Assembly: GCA_902556205.1 (NCBI GenBank) | Contig: CACDVH010000003.1 | Span: 1-64,000 of the forward strand | DNA length: 64,000 bases | From: an uncultured Gammaproteobacteria bacterium | GTDB taxonomy: Bacteria > Pseudomonadota > Gammaproteobacteria > PS1 > Pseudothioglobaceae | Reading direction: 5' to 3' | In this document: piece after piece, positions 35,835 to 45,406 of the stretch | How the letters are laid out: each line of letters starts with the position of its first letter | Position numbering within the stretch: position 1 is the stretch's first letter | Made by a program: the position numbers and the translations under genes | Notes under the pieces: generated by a model | Database searches by the model: none | The model's input: the letters and a program-made list of their open reading frames with translations, nothing else | Told to the model about the DNA's origin: nothing

Positions 35835-37150
35835 TACCCTTCCCCAGCAATGGTCATTTCGTTAATGAGTGTAGAGCCAACCTTAAGATTACTTCTCAGA
35901 TCAATGTCATTTCCTACATAGGAAATATTTTTTAACATTGTTTTCAGATTCCCAGCAATCGTAACACCTGATACAGGATATTGAATTTGTCCTTCTTCGA
36001 CCCAGAAACCACTTGCACCTCTGGAGTAGTCACCCGTAGTGGCATTGATGCCATGTCCCATCAAATCCGTCACAATAAGGCCCTTATTCATGGTCTTAGT
36101 TAAATCTTCTAGTCCACCATCAAAATTAGATTTGACCATGCCATTACTAACACCGCCAGCGTTTGCAGTTGACTTGAGTCCAAGTTGGTTAGCAGAATAT
36201 TGCCCCATCAAGTAGCTAATAACTTTTCCATCTTGAACGAAGAATTGTTTCTTTTTTAACACCCCATCAAGATCAAAAGCTCTCGAGCCTAGTGTTTTCA
36301 ACTGAAGTGGATCTTCATAAATACTGATCGAATCTGTCACAACTGATTGACCTATCGAGTCAAGTAAAAATGATGTTTTCTTAAATTGCCTTGATCCACT
36401 GAGTGCGCCTAATAATTGAGAAAAGAGCCCTGAAGCTTGTCTTGGAATAAAGATAACTGGACATTTTTGTGATTTTAGGTTGCGTGAACCCAATTTATTT
36501 TGTGCAAAATCAGCAGCATTCTCTCCAACCTTAGAGGGACTCATTAAATCATTTGAATCGAGACTCATTGTGTATTCATAAGCAGTTTGCATTTCAGAAT
36601 CTCTCTTGGCAATTAAAGAGCAATGCAACGAATGTCTCGTATTTTTTAAATTGGTTACTAATCCATTTGAATTTGCATAATAAGTTTCGCCTTCATGGCT
36701 TGATAATTCAGCGCCATCAGAGTTATCGATTTCGTCCTGCTCTAGAGCAACTTGCTCACACTCTTTAGCAATTTCAATACTCTCTTTAGCATCCAGGCTC
36801 CAGGGGTGATAAAGATCTAAATCGGGAGCATCCCAAGCCATTCTTTCTTTGGGAGCAAGGCCATTAAATGGATCAGCTTGGGTATATTTAGCAATCATGC
36901 AGGCAGATTCAATCGCTTTTTTTATGCTGTTCAGACTAAGGTCGACACTCGAAGCTTGGCCTTTATTTTTACCGAAATAAACACTGACATCAAAGCTGGT
37001 ATCTAAATGATATTGCAAGGTTTCGACCTTAGATAATCGAACTGCAGTTGAAACCCCAGAGCTCCTTCCAAGTGAAAATTCAAAATCTGTTGCTTTATTT
37101 TTCTTAATTAAGTCTATGACTAATTGGGTTGTTTGGTCTAAGGGATTCAT
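35834..37150 (-). CDS. pmbA: PmbA/TldE metalloprotease-family protein
   Basis: 438 residues with the TldE pattern: N-terminal DFEFSLGRSSGVSTAVR, EGETYYANSNGLV, a central RQASGLFSQLLGALSG motif, and the late GATTGDYSRGASGFWVE-like stretch (NATTGDYSRGASGFWVE). TldE partners TldD to form a protease that acts on unfolded peptides such as microcin precursors and CcdA. TldD, not TldE, carries the zinc HExxxH motif; no TldD gene is in the window. Its stop overlaps the next gene's start. Confidence 0.93.
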   Translation of the reverse strand: MNPLDQTTQLVIDLIKKNKATDFEFSLGRSSGVSTAVRLSKVETLQYHLDTSFDVSVYFGKNKGQASSVDLSLNSIKKAIESACMIAKYTQADPFNGLAPKERMAWDAPDLDLYHPWSLDAKESIEIAKECEQVALEQDEIDNSDGAELSSHEGETYYANSNGLVTNLKNTRHSLHCSLIAKRDSEMQTAYEYTMSLDSNDLMSPSKVGENAADFAQNKLGSRNLKSQKCPVIFIPRQASGLFSQLLGALSGSRQFKKTSFLLDSIGQSVVTDSISIYEDPLQLKTLGSRAFDLDGVLKKKQFFVQDGKVISYLMGQYSANQLGLKSTANAGGVSNGMVKSNFDGGLEDLTKTMNKGLIVTDLMGHGINATTGDYSRGASGFWVEEGQIQYPVSGVTIAGNLKTMLKNISYVGNDIDLRSNLKVGSTLINEMTIAGEG

Positions 37151-37202
37151 AAAGAAGGATTATACTAAGTGATTTAAATTAATCAAAGCTTCAATGATTG
37201 CT

Positions 37203-38057
37203 TTATTTTTCTTTAGGCTTTTCTTTAGAGGCTTGATACTGCACTTCCAATAGATGCAGCCTGCGATTATCAGTTTTTAAGACTTTAAATTGAAATCCAT
37301 GAAGGCTAATCTCACTGAGCTGTTCTGGTAAGTAACTAAAGCCTGAAATAACTAATCCAGCCACTGTGTCATAATCATCACTCGTTATATTTGAGTCAAA
37401 AAATTCATTAAATTCACTCAGAGTAGTATTGGCTTGTAACAAGAATCGACCGTCGCCGTAATCGATGATGTTGTCCTCCTCCTTGTCATGCTCATCCTCT
37501 ATTTCACCAACAATTTGCTCAATTACATCCTCAAGCGTGACTAGTCCTGCGATTTCTCCGTACTCATCTAAGACAATTGCCATATGAGATTTATTCTGTT
37601 GAAATTCCCTCAACAAAGCGCCCAATGGTTTGCTTTCAGGAACTGATAAAGCATCTCTCAAGTACTCTCTGTAGTTAAACTCATCATCTTGATTGTTTGC
37701 TAAATGTGCAAGTAAATCTTTAGCCAGAACAACTCCTAAAATGGAATCTTGTTCTTCATTGTGTATGGGAAACCTAGAGTGTGAAGAGGCCACCATCACT
37801 TGAAGCAGATTTCTCGTACTTGCCTCAGAGTTGATCATGATCATCTTAGAGCGTGGAACCATGACATCCCTTACCTTGAGGCTCTCAACCTGTAATGCAC
37901 CTTCAATGACTGACCTACTATAGGGATCAATAACAAGGTTTTCCTCAGCCTCCTCTAGGGCTTGCATCAGTTGAGCTCTTGGTTTTAAAGTTTTAGGGAA
38001 AAGCTTATCAAATATCTTGAATAAAGATGATCTACTCGGAGGTTTGTCTTCGCTCAT
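37203..38057 (-). CDS. corC: CorC/HlyC-type CBS-domain protein
   Basis: 284 residues. Two CBS domains occupy about 60-200 (VRDVMVPRSKM at the start, HMAIVLDEYGEIAGLVTLEDV for the second), and the C-terminal transporter-associated (CorC_HlyC) domain ends near the stop. There is no membrane DUF21 region, so it matches the short cytosolic CorC. It is thought to take part in magnesium and cobalt efflux. In E. coli corC precedes lnt and follows ybeY; neither is adjacent here. Confidence 0.9.
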   Translation of the reverse strand: MSEDKPPSRSSLFKIFDKLFPKTLKPRAQLMQALEEAEENLVIDPYSRSVIEGALQVESLKVRDVMVPRSKMIMINSEASTRNLLQVMVASSHSRFPIHNEEQDSILGVVLAKDLLAHLANNQDDEFNYREYLRDALSVPESKPLGALLREFQQNKSHMAIVLDEYGEIAGLVTLEDVIEQIVGEIEDEHDKEEDNIIDYGDGRFLLQANTTLSEFNEFFDSNITSDDYDTVAGLVISGFSYLPEQLSEISLHGFQFKVLKTDNRRLHLLEVQYQASKEKPKEK

Positions 38058-38097
38058 ATAATTTATAAATATATTTTGTTATCTATTTTACCTTGGT

Positions 38098-38394
38098 TTA
38101 GGCTTTTTTAATACCTCGCATTGCCTTAACCTGGGCGGCTCTCTCTTTACGAACCTCCTTTGGGTCAGCGACAAGGGGGCGATAGATCTCTACTCTGTCT
38201 TTTTCTCTTAAAACTGTGTCAAGACTAGCAAACTTAGAAAAAATTCCAACTTGTTGCTTTGACAAATCTATTTGATTGTATATCTCTAGAATGCCTGAGG
38301 CCTCTATGGCCTCTTTGAGTGTAGTTCCTTCTTTAACTTCTAAACTAATAAGACTCTGTTTGTCAGCCAAAGCATAGGCAACTTCAACTATCAT
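38098..38394 (-). CDS. rnfH: RnfH-family small beta-grasp protein
   Basis: 98 residues from the ATG at 38394 (a GTG at 38403 would add three). The ubiquitin-like fold motifs are clear: [32 protein letters not shown], and [19 protein letters not shown]; a basic tail follows. In other gammaproteobacteria it usually pairs with the ratA toxin gene next to smpB. Here ratA is absent and the gene instead overlaps hisA by 11 bases. Function is not settled. Confidence 0.92.
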   Translation of the reverse strand: MIVEVAYALADKQSLISLEVKEGTTLKEAIEASGILEIYNQIDLSKQQVGIFSKFASLDTVLREKDRVEIYRPLVADPKEVRKERAAQVKAMRGIKKA

Positions 38395-39121
38395 AAATAT
38401 CACTCATTGCTTGCGCATCTCTAAAGTTAAGTTGGCCCTCATAAATTGCTCGACCAGTGATTGCTCCAATTATTCCATGATGTGCCTTCTTTAGAAGTGC
38501 TGCTATATCATCAAGATTGGTTACACCTCCAGAAGCAATAATAGGGATCGAAGTTTGATCAGCCAGACTGGCTGTAGCATCTACATTAACACCCTGCATC
38601 ATTCCATCTCGGGCTATATCAGTGTAAATAATCGAACTGACTCCATACTGTTCATACTTTTTAGCTAGGTCAACGACACTAATATTTGTTTGCTCTGCCC
38701 AGCCATCTGTTGCCACAAAACCATTGTTTGCATCAAGACCCACAATGATTTTATTTGGAAACTCAAAACAGAGCTCTTCGACAAATTCTGGGTTTTTAAC
38801 AGCCATAGTTCCAATAATTAGATAACTTATTCCTGCCTCAACATAGGCACTTGCAGTTTTAAGGTCACGAATACCACCCCCAATCTGAACTGGCAACTTT
38901 GGGAATGATTTTGTGATCTCATTGATGCATTCTGCATTGATGGGTCTTCCTTCAAATGCCCCATTCAGATCTACCAAATGTAATCTTCTTGCACCCTCAT
39001 CAACCCATTTAGCAGCCATCTCAGTTGGGTTGTTTGAAAATACGGTTGTGTCCTCCATGACTCCTTTACGAAGCCTGACGCACTGACCATCTTTTAAATC
39101 AATTGCAGGAATAATAATCAT
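38384..39121 (-). CDS. hisA: Phosphoribosylformimino-5-aminoimidazole carboxamide ribotide isomerase
   Basis: 245 residues from the ATG at 39121; the open frame runs 27 bases further but adds a non-family stretch. The N-terminal [15 protein letters not shown] carries the catalytic aspartate, and the second is in [14 protein letters not shown]. Phosphate-binding GGIRD and SGGVTNL are intact. It performs the Amadori isomerisation in histidine synthesis. It is isolated from hisB, hisH (5 kb) and hisC (9 kb), with rnfH overlapping downstream. Confidence 0.96.
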   Translation of the reverse strand: MIIIPAIDLKDGQCVRLRKGVMEDTTVFSNNPTEMAAKWVDEGARRLHLVDLNGAFEGRPINAECINEITKSFPKLPVQIGGGIRDLKTASAYVEAGISYLIIGTMAVKNPEFVEELCFEFPNKIIVGLDANNGFVATDGWAEQTNISVVDLAKKYEQYGVSSIIYTDIARDGMMQGVNVDATASLADQTSIPIIASGGVTNLDDIAALLKKAHHGIIGAITGRAIYEGQLNFRDAQAMSDIYDS

Positions 39122-39211
39122 AAATTCTAGTTTATTTGATAACTTCAACTCACTGAAGTAATTATACTCTATGAGCTTTTAGCCTGAATGTATTCCCTGC
39201 TCCTGATTTGA

Positions 39212-40246
39212 CTAAACTGGAAGTAACTCTTCAAGACTCCATCTTGGCTTAATCGATATTTCGTAATTTTCGTTAGACTGTCCAGCAAGAAATCGATAAT
39301 GTCCAACAAGTGCAATCATAGCGCCATTATCTGTGCAGAAATTGAGTGCTGGATAAAAAACACTTGTATCATTCTCAGCGCCCATCTTGTTCAACGACTC
39401 ACGCAGTGATAGGTTTGCGCTAACCCCACCAGAGACCACCAGAGTTTTATAGCCAGTCTGTTTGAGTGCTCGATTGCATTTGATTGTCAACGTTTCTGTA
39501 GCAGCAACTTCAAATGCTTTGGCAATGTTAGCTTTTTCATCAGGAAAATCAAAATATGTATTTCTTGCAAAGGTCTTTAAGCCACTGAAGCTAAAATCAA
39601 GACCAGGCCTATCGGTCATTGGCCTCGGAAAAGTAAACCTATTCTTATCTCCTTCTTTTGCAAGATTTGCTAAAGCAGGACCTCCTGGATAACCTAATCC
39701 AAGAATCTTAGCAGTCTTATCAAAACCCTCACCCACTGCATCGTCAAGTGACTCTCCAAGAATTTTATATTCTCCTATCCTGGGAACGTCAACAAGTAAC
39801 GTGTGGCCTCCTGAGACTAGTAGCGCAACAAATGGAAACTCGGGCTTTTTTTGCTCAAGTAACGGAGCTAATAGATGCCCCTCCATATGATGAACACCAA
39901 GAGCTGGAATACCTAAACCCCAAGCTAAGCTTTGTGCTATTGAGCTTCCCACCAAGAGTGCGCCTGAGAGTCCAGGCCCTGCAGTGTATGCAATACCAGT
40001 AAGTTCATTTAATTTGACATCACTCTCTTTGAGCGCATCTTTGATCAGAGGTATAGTTTTCTGAATATGGTCTCTTGATGCCAGTTCAGGGACTACTCCA
40101 CCATACTCTGCATGCAGCTTGACTTGAGAAAATAGCTTATGCGATATGAGACCATATTTGCTAGTATAGATTCCAATTCCAGTTTCATCACAAGAAGACT
40201 CAATCCCTAATGTGATCAGATTTTTATTAGATACCAACCGTCTCAC
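39212..40246 (-). CDS. tsaD: tRNA N6-threonylcarbamoyladenosine synthase TsaD
   Basis: 344 residues. [21 protein letters not shown] with the metal histidines, [27 protein letters not shown] and VSGGVSANL are all diagnostic. It joins threonylcarbamoyl to adenosine 37 of ANN-decoding tRNAs. The start is uncertain: GTG at 40246 overlaps the lptB end by 20 bases; TTG at 40237 is also possible and has AGGTG upstream. Both precede the conserved motif by a few residues. The other TsaB/TsaE partners are not in the window. Confidence 0.95.
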   Translation of the reverse strand: MRRLVSNKNLITLGIESSCDETGIGIYTSKYGLISHKLFSQVKLHAEYGGVVPELASRDHIQKTIPLIKDALKESDVKLNELTGIAYTAGPGLSGALLVGSSIAQSLAWGLGIPALGVHHMEGHLLAPLLEQKKPEFPFVALLVSGGHTLLVDVPRIGEYKILGESLDDAVGEGFDKTAKILGLGYPGGPALANLAKEGDKNRFTFPRPMTDRPGLDFSFSGLKTFARNTYFDFPDEKANIAKAFEVAATETLTIKCNRALKQTGYKTLVVSGGVSANLSLRESLNKMGAENDTSVFYPALNFCTDNGAMIALVGHYRFLAGQSNENYEISIKPRWSLEELLPV

Positions 40247-40958
40247 CTAAGTAAACCTTTTTCACTTCTTCATTTGCTAGAATTTCATCCTTGCCGCCTT
40301 GAGCAATAATTTTTCCAGCACTCAATACGTAGGAATGGTTACAAGTATCTAACATTTCCCTGTAGTTATGATCTGTAATTAGAATACCAATTCCTTTATC
40401 TCTTAATTGATAAATAATTTCTTGAATATCACCAACAGAAATCGGGTCTATCCCAGCAAATGGCTCATCGAGTAAAATGAATTTTGGGTCCATTGCCAAA
40501 GCTCGAGCAATCTCTACTCTTCTTCGCTCACCGCCAGAGAGGGTAATGCCCTTAATGTGACGAACATGCTCAACCTTGAATTCAGATAAAAGTTCTTCTA
40601 ATCGAGCAGGCCTTTCTTTTGCAGTTATTGATTTATTCATTTCTAAAACAGCCAAGATGTTATCTTCAACGCTTAACTTACGAAAAATAGAAGGCTCTTG
40701 AGGCAGATAGCCAAGACCTAGATTAGCCCTTTTATGCATCGGCATGTGACCAATACTTTTATTGTCTAAAGTCACCTCACCTCTGCTTGATCTCACAAGG
40801 CCGCATGCAATATAGAAGCAGGTTGTTTTGCCAGCTCCATTTGGGCCTAGCAAGCCAACAATTTCCCCACCTTTAACAGAAAATGAGACATCGTTCACAA
40901 CCTCACGTCTTGCATATTTTTTATAAAGATTTTTTACTTCTAGTTGATGATCTAACAT
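40227..40958 (-). CDS. lptB: LPS export ABC transporter ATP-binding protein LptB
   Basis: 243 residues. Walker [14 protein letters not shown] loop in [12 protein letters not shown], signature [15 protein letters not shown], Walker [14 protein letters not shown] and the H loop [10 protein letters not shown] match LptB closely. It powers lipopolysaccharide transport through LptFG from the inner membrane to the outer membrane. In many gammaproteobacteria lptC-lptA-lptB-rpoN form a block; here only lptB is present, between tsaD and birA. Confidence 0.95.
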   Translation of the reverse strand: MLDHQLEVKNLYKKYARREVVNDVSFSVKGGEIVGLLGPNGAGKTTCFYIACGLVRSSRGEVTLDNKSIGHMPMHKRANLGLGYLPQEPSIFRKLSVEDNILAVLEMNKSITAKERPARLEELLSEFKVEHVRHIKGITLSGGERRRVEIARALAMDPKFILLDEPFAGIDPISVGDIQEIIYQLRDKGIGILITDHNYREMLDTCNHSYVLSAGKIIAQGGKDEILANEEVKKVYLGETVGI

Positions 40959-40996
40959 TCAATTTCAATGCCTTTATGTTGTGAAACTATCTTACC

Positions 40997-41752
40997 CTAA
41001 ATGTATTCTATATGCATGGAGCTATAGAGCTCTTTGACGCCATCTTTTGTGATAACTTTCAATGCTCCTTGTTCAGAAATTCCATCAATCCGACCTTCAA
41101 ACTCTATGTTTGATTCCCTTAATTTAATTCTGACCCCCTTCAACATATCATAATGATCCCACTGAGACAAAAGTCTTGTAAGACCATTGAGTTGAAAATC
41201 CTCCGAGAGCATTAGGATGTTATTAATTATTGCAGCTGTTAATTTTTGAAAGCTTGGCAACTTAGTGAGGATTCTAGACAAGTCTACCCAAGATGTTTCA
41301 ATCTCATGTTTGTCAACCAATTGAAAATTCACACCAACCCCAATCAAGACAAATTGATTGCCTTTATAAGAATTATTTTCCATTAAGATACCTGCTAGTT
41401 TTTTGTCGCCAAAATATACATCATTTGGCCATTTGATTTTCAATCCACTCAATTGGCATTCATCTTCGATAGATTTAATGATGGCCATTCCGACAACTAG
41501 ACTAAGCCCATTGAGATTAATGCCTTCATTAAAGCATTTACGAATTGAAAAAATAATACTCCCATCTTTTTGAGATACCCAGCTTCTACCATACTGGCCT
41601 TTGCCCATAGTCTGCTCTCTAGCAATACATAGCTGAGGCTTCGTTGTGAAGGGTGTGTTCGCTAGAAAAGAGTTTGTACTATCAATAGAGTCAAAGAAAT
41701 AACACTCTATATCATTCTTAAGCTGCTTCTTTAGAGGAGAATAATAATCCAT
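40997..41752 (-). CDS. birA: Biotin-[acetyl-CoA carboxylase] ligase, no HTH domain
   Basis: 251 residues. The catalytic core begins near residue 20: FFDSIDSTNSFL, EQTMGKGQYGRSW (biotin-adenylate loop, usually GRGRRGR-type), KWPNDVYFGDKKLAGIL, and the SH3-like C-terminal domain. E. coli BirA has about 60 extra N-terminal residues forming a repressor helix-turn-helix; these are missing, so it is a ligase only. It biotinylates the BCCP subunit. It overlaps dgkA by 22 bases. Confidence 0.93.
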   Translation of the reverse strand: MDYYSPLKKQLKNDIECYFFDSIDSTNSFLANTPFTTKPQLCIAREQTMGKGQYGRSWVSQKDGSIIFSIRKCFNEGINLNGLSLVVGMAIIKSIEDECQLSGLKIKWPNDVYFGDKKLAGILMENNSYKGNQFVLIGVGVNFQLVDKHEIETSWVDLSRILTKLPSFQKLTAAIINNILMLSEDFQLNGLTRLLSQWDHYDMLKGVRIKLRESNIEFEGRIDGISEQGALKVITKDGVKELYSSMHIEYI

Positions 41753-42093
41753 GTGACTAAGAAAATGATTAATGAGATCAGAACAGCTGCAGAGGCAACA
41801 TCTTTGGCAAAGCCAGAGAGCTCATGATGCTCAGTTCCAACTCGATCAACAACAGCCTCGATCGCAGAGTTTATCATTTCAATAATCAGTACCAAAAAAA
41901 TTGGGATGATTAATAAAACTTTTTCAACTGCATTTTCTCCCAGCCAATATCCCAGTGGGAGTAATACGACTGCCAGCCAAACCTCAAGGCGAAATGCATA
42001 TTCAGATTGATAACATGCCTTTAAGCCTTTTGCAGAATATACAGAGGCAGACCAAAGTTTTTTTATACCCGTTGGTTTTTGATTTTCTCTCAT
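41731..42093 (-). CDS. dgkA: Diacylglycerol kinase (DgkA type)
   Basis: 120 residues with three membrane helices. The signature EMINSAIEAVVDRVGTE with its catalytic and metal-binding glutamates, then HELSGFAKDVASAAVL, is clear. It phosphorylates diacylglycerol in the inner membrane, recycling lipid after periplasmic glucan or LPS decoration. The end overlaps birA and it is divergent from truA (95-base gap). Confidence 0.96.
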   Translation of the reverse strand: MRENQKPTGIKKLWSASVYSAKGLKACYQSEYAFRLEVWLAVVLLPLGYWLGENAVEKVLLIIPIFLVLIIEMINSAIEAVVDRVGTEHHELSGFAKDVASAAVLISLIIFLVTWIIILL

Positions 42094-42188
42094 TAATTAA
42101 TTTCCTTTTAGAGACTCACTAGGAGAGTCATAATACTTTGCTAAAATATTAACATCAATTTTACAATAAATAAAATTAATGGTTGATT

Positions 42189-42932
42189 ATGAAAATTGCT
42201 CTGGGTGTTGAATATTTTGGAAAGAATTTTCATGGTTGGCAAATTCAGAAATCTGGCCTCAGAACTGTTCAAAGTGTTGTTGAGTCGGCCTTATCTCAGG
42301 TAGCAAATCATCCAGTTCGAGTCTTCTGTAGTGGAAGGACAGACTCTGGTGTGCATGCAATTGAACAAGTCATTCATTTTGAAACTGAAACGATTCGAAC
42401 AGATCGGGCTTGGCTTTTTGGTGGCAATGTCAATCTCCCGAGTGATGTGAATTTCAAGTGGGTTAAGGTTGTCAGTGATGACTTTCATGCAAGGTTTAGT
42501 GCTTTTGCTAGATCATATAAATACAAAATCCATCACGACCCAGTAAGGTCGTCTTTGAAAGCTGATTACTTCTTATGGGAGCCAAGACCTCTTAACATTG
42601 ATGATATGAAGAAAGCAGCAGCATCATTAGTTGGTGAACATGATTTTTCTTGCTTCAGAGGAAGCTTATGCCAAGCCAAGTCGCCCATTAAAACGATTGA
42701 ATATATTGAGATTGAGTCATCTAGAGATGAGTTAATAATCAATATCAAAGCGAATGCTTTTCTGCATCACATGGTACGAAATATCGTTGGAACTCTTTTA
42801 AAAATTGGACGGGGTGAGAAGGATGTTGACTGGATGACCTCAGTGTTAGACAGTAAAGATCGAAAAAAAGCAGGGCCAACTGCAGAGCCTCAAGGGCTAT
42901 ATTTCATAAAAGCTTTCTATAAGGAGATCTAG
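42189..42932 (+). CDS. truA: tRNA pseudouridine synthase A
   Basis: 247 residues from the ATG at 42189 (TTG at 42183 adds two residues). GVEYFGKNFHGWQIQ, the catalytic aspartate in FCSGRTDSGVHA, and FLHHMVRNIVGTLL are signature motifs. It modifies positions 38-40 of many tRNAs. The last four bases overlap the end of the sulfate-permease-family gene on the opposite strand. Confidence 0.97.
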   Translation: MKIALGVEYFGKNFHGWQIQKSGLRTVQSVVESALSQVANHPVRVFCSGRTDSGVHAIEQVIHFETETIRTDRAWLFGGNVNLPSDVNFKWVKVVSDDFHARFSAFARSYKYKIHHDPVRSSLKADYFLWEPRPLNIDDMKKAAASLVGEHDFSCFRGSLCQAKSPIKTIEYIEIESSRDELIINIKANAFLHHMVRNIVGTLLKIGRGEKDVDWMTSVLDSKDRKKAGPTAEPQGLYFIKAFYKEI

Positions 42933-44797
42933 CTAGGCTCTAGTTCAGAATTTTGTATGTCAAAATCTTGCTCGGCTTCAGTAAGATTATCGTCCTCGAT
43001 TTCATTTTCAAGGTTTTCTATCTCCTGCCAAACATACTTTAGGGCGTCAGCTCTGAGATCAAAGAATCGATTGTCACCGAAGCGCTTCTTGAAACCCGAT
43101 CTAAATAATTCCGCCTCTAGCCTTTCTGTTCTAGCAAAAAGTATCTCAACACCTGAATTTGAACATGTCTCAACCAAGCTTGACAATACCTGCTCACCAC
43201 TCGCATCAACCTGAACAATGGAGGCAACATCAACTATTATGTACTTCAAGTCATCGTTATGTCTTGCGATTAAATCCAGCAACTTTGTCTCAAAATATGC
43301 AGCATTAGCAAAATAAAGTGAGCCACTCCATTTTGCAACTTTAACAGATGGGCTGACCTCCACTGATTCATCAGCAAACCTTGAAGCTATGATCGAGCCA
43401 TGCTCAACTGACAACTCTGAAAAGTTTGGTTCCATAGTTCGATATAGAAATAATCCAAGAGACATAATGACCCCAAAAGCAATACCGTTCTCAAGGTGTG
43501 GTGCAAAAGTCAGAGTCATTATAAAAGTCAGAAGGCCAACTAGCCCATCGTGCTTCTCGACCTTCCATGCATGCCTCAAAGGTGAAAAATGAATTAAATT
43601 AACAACTGCCATTAAGATGATTGCTGCTAGAGTAGCTTGTGGCAGGTGGAAGAGCAAGGGGGTCAACCAGATGATGGTAAGACCAACAATAACAGCGGTC
43701 ACTACAGAAGAAAAACCAGTCACCGCACCCGCGGTCAAGTTAACTGCAGATCTTGAAAAGGAGCCTGAGACAGCATAGCCTTGAAAGAAGCTTGAGGTTA
43801 CATTAGATAGTCCCTGACCAATAAGCTCTTGGTTTACATCTAAGCGCTGCTTCGTAGTTGCAGCCATTGATTTAGCAACAGAGATGGCCTCCATAAAACC
43901 AATTAAAGATATTGTTATAGCATAGATAAATAATGTACCAATTGCATTAAAATCAAAGCTTGGCAATTTAAAACTAACCAATCCCTCAATATTAATTGAA
44001 CTGACTATTGCGCCTCCCATGCCTTGATAGTCAATCAAGAAGGATGCTGCAGTTGAAAGCACAGCGACCGACAAGATCGCTGGCAATCTTGGGAAAAAAC
44101 GCTGAAAAATGATGATTCCTAGAACGCCAGCAATGGCCATAGCCAGAGTTGGAAGATGGGTGTAGTAGAATGCAGCCTCAAAAAGTCTAGCAATCGTCTG
44201 ATAGCTCTGATCAGCATTACAAATTGTATGAAGCCCATTGGCATCAATATTTTCAATTCTTTCTATAATCGTCAATGGTTGACAAGCGTTAGCCCAATCA
44301 CTGTCGTTTGAATTAATCACCCTTATTCCAAAAACTTTAGGAAGCTGAGAGGCTCCAATAATAATTGCAGCAGCATTTGTAAAGCCAGTGACAACAGGGA
44401 GTGAAAGGAAGTTAATGACAAAACCCAATCTAAGAACTCCTAGCGAAAACTGAAACACGCCAACGATTAAAGCCAGCAGTGCAGCATAGATCGCATAACT
44501 CGAAGGGTCAGTCACAATTTCACCTAGCGCTGCTGCAGTTAACAAAGAAACTACAGCGACTGGTCCTGTTGAGAGCTGCCTTGATGAGCCCATCATTGCT
44601 CCAATTAAAACAGGCAAAAATGAGGCATAAAGACCGTACTCGGGTCCAAGTCCAGCAAGCTGTGCATAGGCCATTGATTGAGGAATTAAAACAAATGCAA
44701 CGGTTGCACCGGCCACAACATCGGCTTTTAAAATTTTTGGGCTACTAAGGTCTTTAATCCATAACAAAAATGGAAATAGTCGTGTTAACCAAGTCAT
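42929..44797 (-). CDS. SulP-family anion transporter with STAS domain
   Basis: 622 residues. About 12-14 membrane helices with the SulP hallmarks MAYAQLAGLGPEYGLYAS, GSSRQLSTGPVAVVSLL and GFMEAISVAKSMA; a cytosolic STAS domain at about 475-585 (YFANAAYFETKLL, IVDVASIVQVDASG); and an acidic tail. It could carry sulfate, bicarbonate or another anion; the substrate cannot be told. No carbonic anhydrase is fused or adjacent. It stands alone between truA and rimM. Confidence 0.92.
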   Translation of the reverse strand: MTWLTRLFPFLLWIKDLSSPKILKADVVAGATVAFVLIPQSMAYAQLAGLGPEYGLYASFLPVLIGAMMGSSRQLSTGPVAVVSLLTAAALGEIVTDPSSYAIYAALLALIVGVFQFSLGVLRLGFVINFLSLPVVTGFTNAAAIIIGASQLPKVFGIRVINSNDSDWANACQPLTIIERIENIDANGLHTICNADQSYQTIARLFEAAFYYTHLPTLAMAIAGVLGIIIFQRFFPRLPAILSVAVLSTAASFLIDYQGMGGAIVSSINIEGLVSFKLPSFDFNAIGTLFIYAITISLIGFMEAISVAKSMAATTKQRLDVNQELIGQGLSNVTSSFFQGYAVSGSFSRSAVNLTAGAVTGFSSVVTAVIVGLTIIWLTPLLFHLPQATLAAIILMAVVNLIHFSPLRHAWKVEKHDGLVGLLTFIMTLTFAPHLENGIAFGVIMSLGLFLYRTMEPNFSELSVEHGSIIASRFADESVEVSPSVKVAKWSGSLYFANAAYFETKLLDLIARHNDDLKYIIVDVASIVQVDASGEQVLSSLVETCSNSGVEILFARTERLEAELFRSGFKKRFGDNRFFDLRADALKYVWQEIENLENEIEDDNLTEAEQDFDIQNSELEPS

Positions 44798-44883
44798 GAA
44801 ATATGTTTCAGAAGTTAAGTTTTAATTCACTATTAAGTGTACCTAACTAGAAGGGCTTAAGCGCAGATTTTTTTTAATTCTGA

Positions 44884-45405
44884 TTAAAAATCTTTGTCCC
44901 AGTCAACCAAAATTACTTGATTTTTAGAGTCAATAGAAACTAAAAATGGCTCAATGTATGGAATCCAGTGTTCCTTTTTACCTTTAACGACTAAAACATT
45001 ATTTGAGCCTGTCTCAACAAAGTAATCTACTATGCCAAGCTTTTCTTGATCTTTATTAATTACATTAAATCCAATCAGCTCATGCCAATAATATTTTCCA
45101 TCTTGGAGCTCAGGAAGCTGTTTCTTATCTATGAAAATATTATGACCAATAAATTTTTGTGAGTCCTCTCGATTATCTACATCTTTAATGTGGGCGACAA
45201 TTGTTTTCGACTGTTCACGCCCATTCGTAATGTCAATTGTTTGGAAACTTCCATCAATCTTAATAGACCAAGGTGAGTAATTTAGAATATTGGACCTAGG
45301 CTTGGTGTATGAGAAAACTTTTACCCAGCCCTGTAAACCAAAAAAGCCATTAATCTTTCCGACTAATAGCTTTTTATCGTTTTCTTGAGGTGCTGATGAC
45401 ACCAA
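44884..45405 (-). CDS. rimM: Ribosome maturation factor RimM
   Basis: 173 residues. The N-terminal GKINGFFGLQGWVKVFSYT and the C-terminal PRC-barrel with KYYWHELIGFNV, ETGSNNVLVVKG and EHWIPYIEPFLV are diagnostic. It binds S19 in 30S assembly. It follows rpsP by one base, as in the conserved rpsP-rimM-trmD-rplS operon, but trmD and rplS do not follow here: the next gene is the SulP transporter. Confidence 0.95.
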   Translation of the reverse strand: MVSSAPQENDKKLLVGKINGFFGLQGWVKVFSYTKPRSNILNYSPWSIKIDGSFQTIDITNGREQSKTIVAHIKDVDNREDSQKFIGHNIFIDKKQLPELQDGKYYWHELIGFNVINKDQEKLGIVDYFVETGSNNVLVVKGKKEHWIPYIEPFLVSIDSKNQVILVDWDKDF

Positions 45406-45406
45406 A

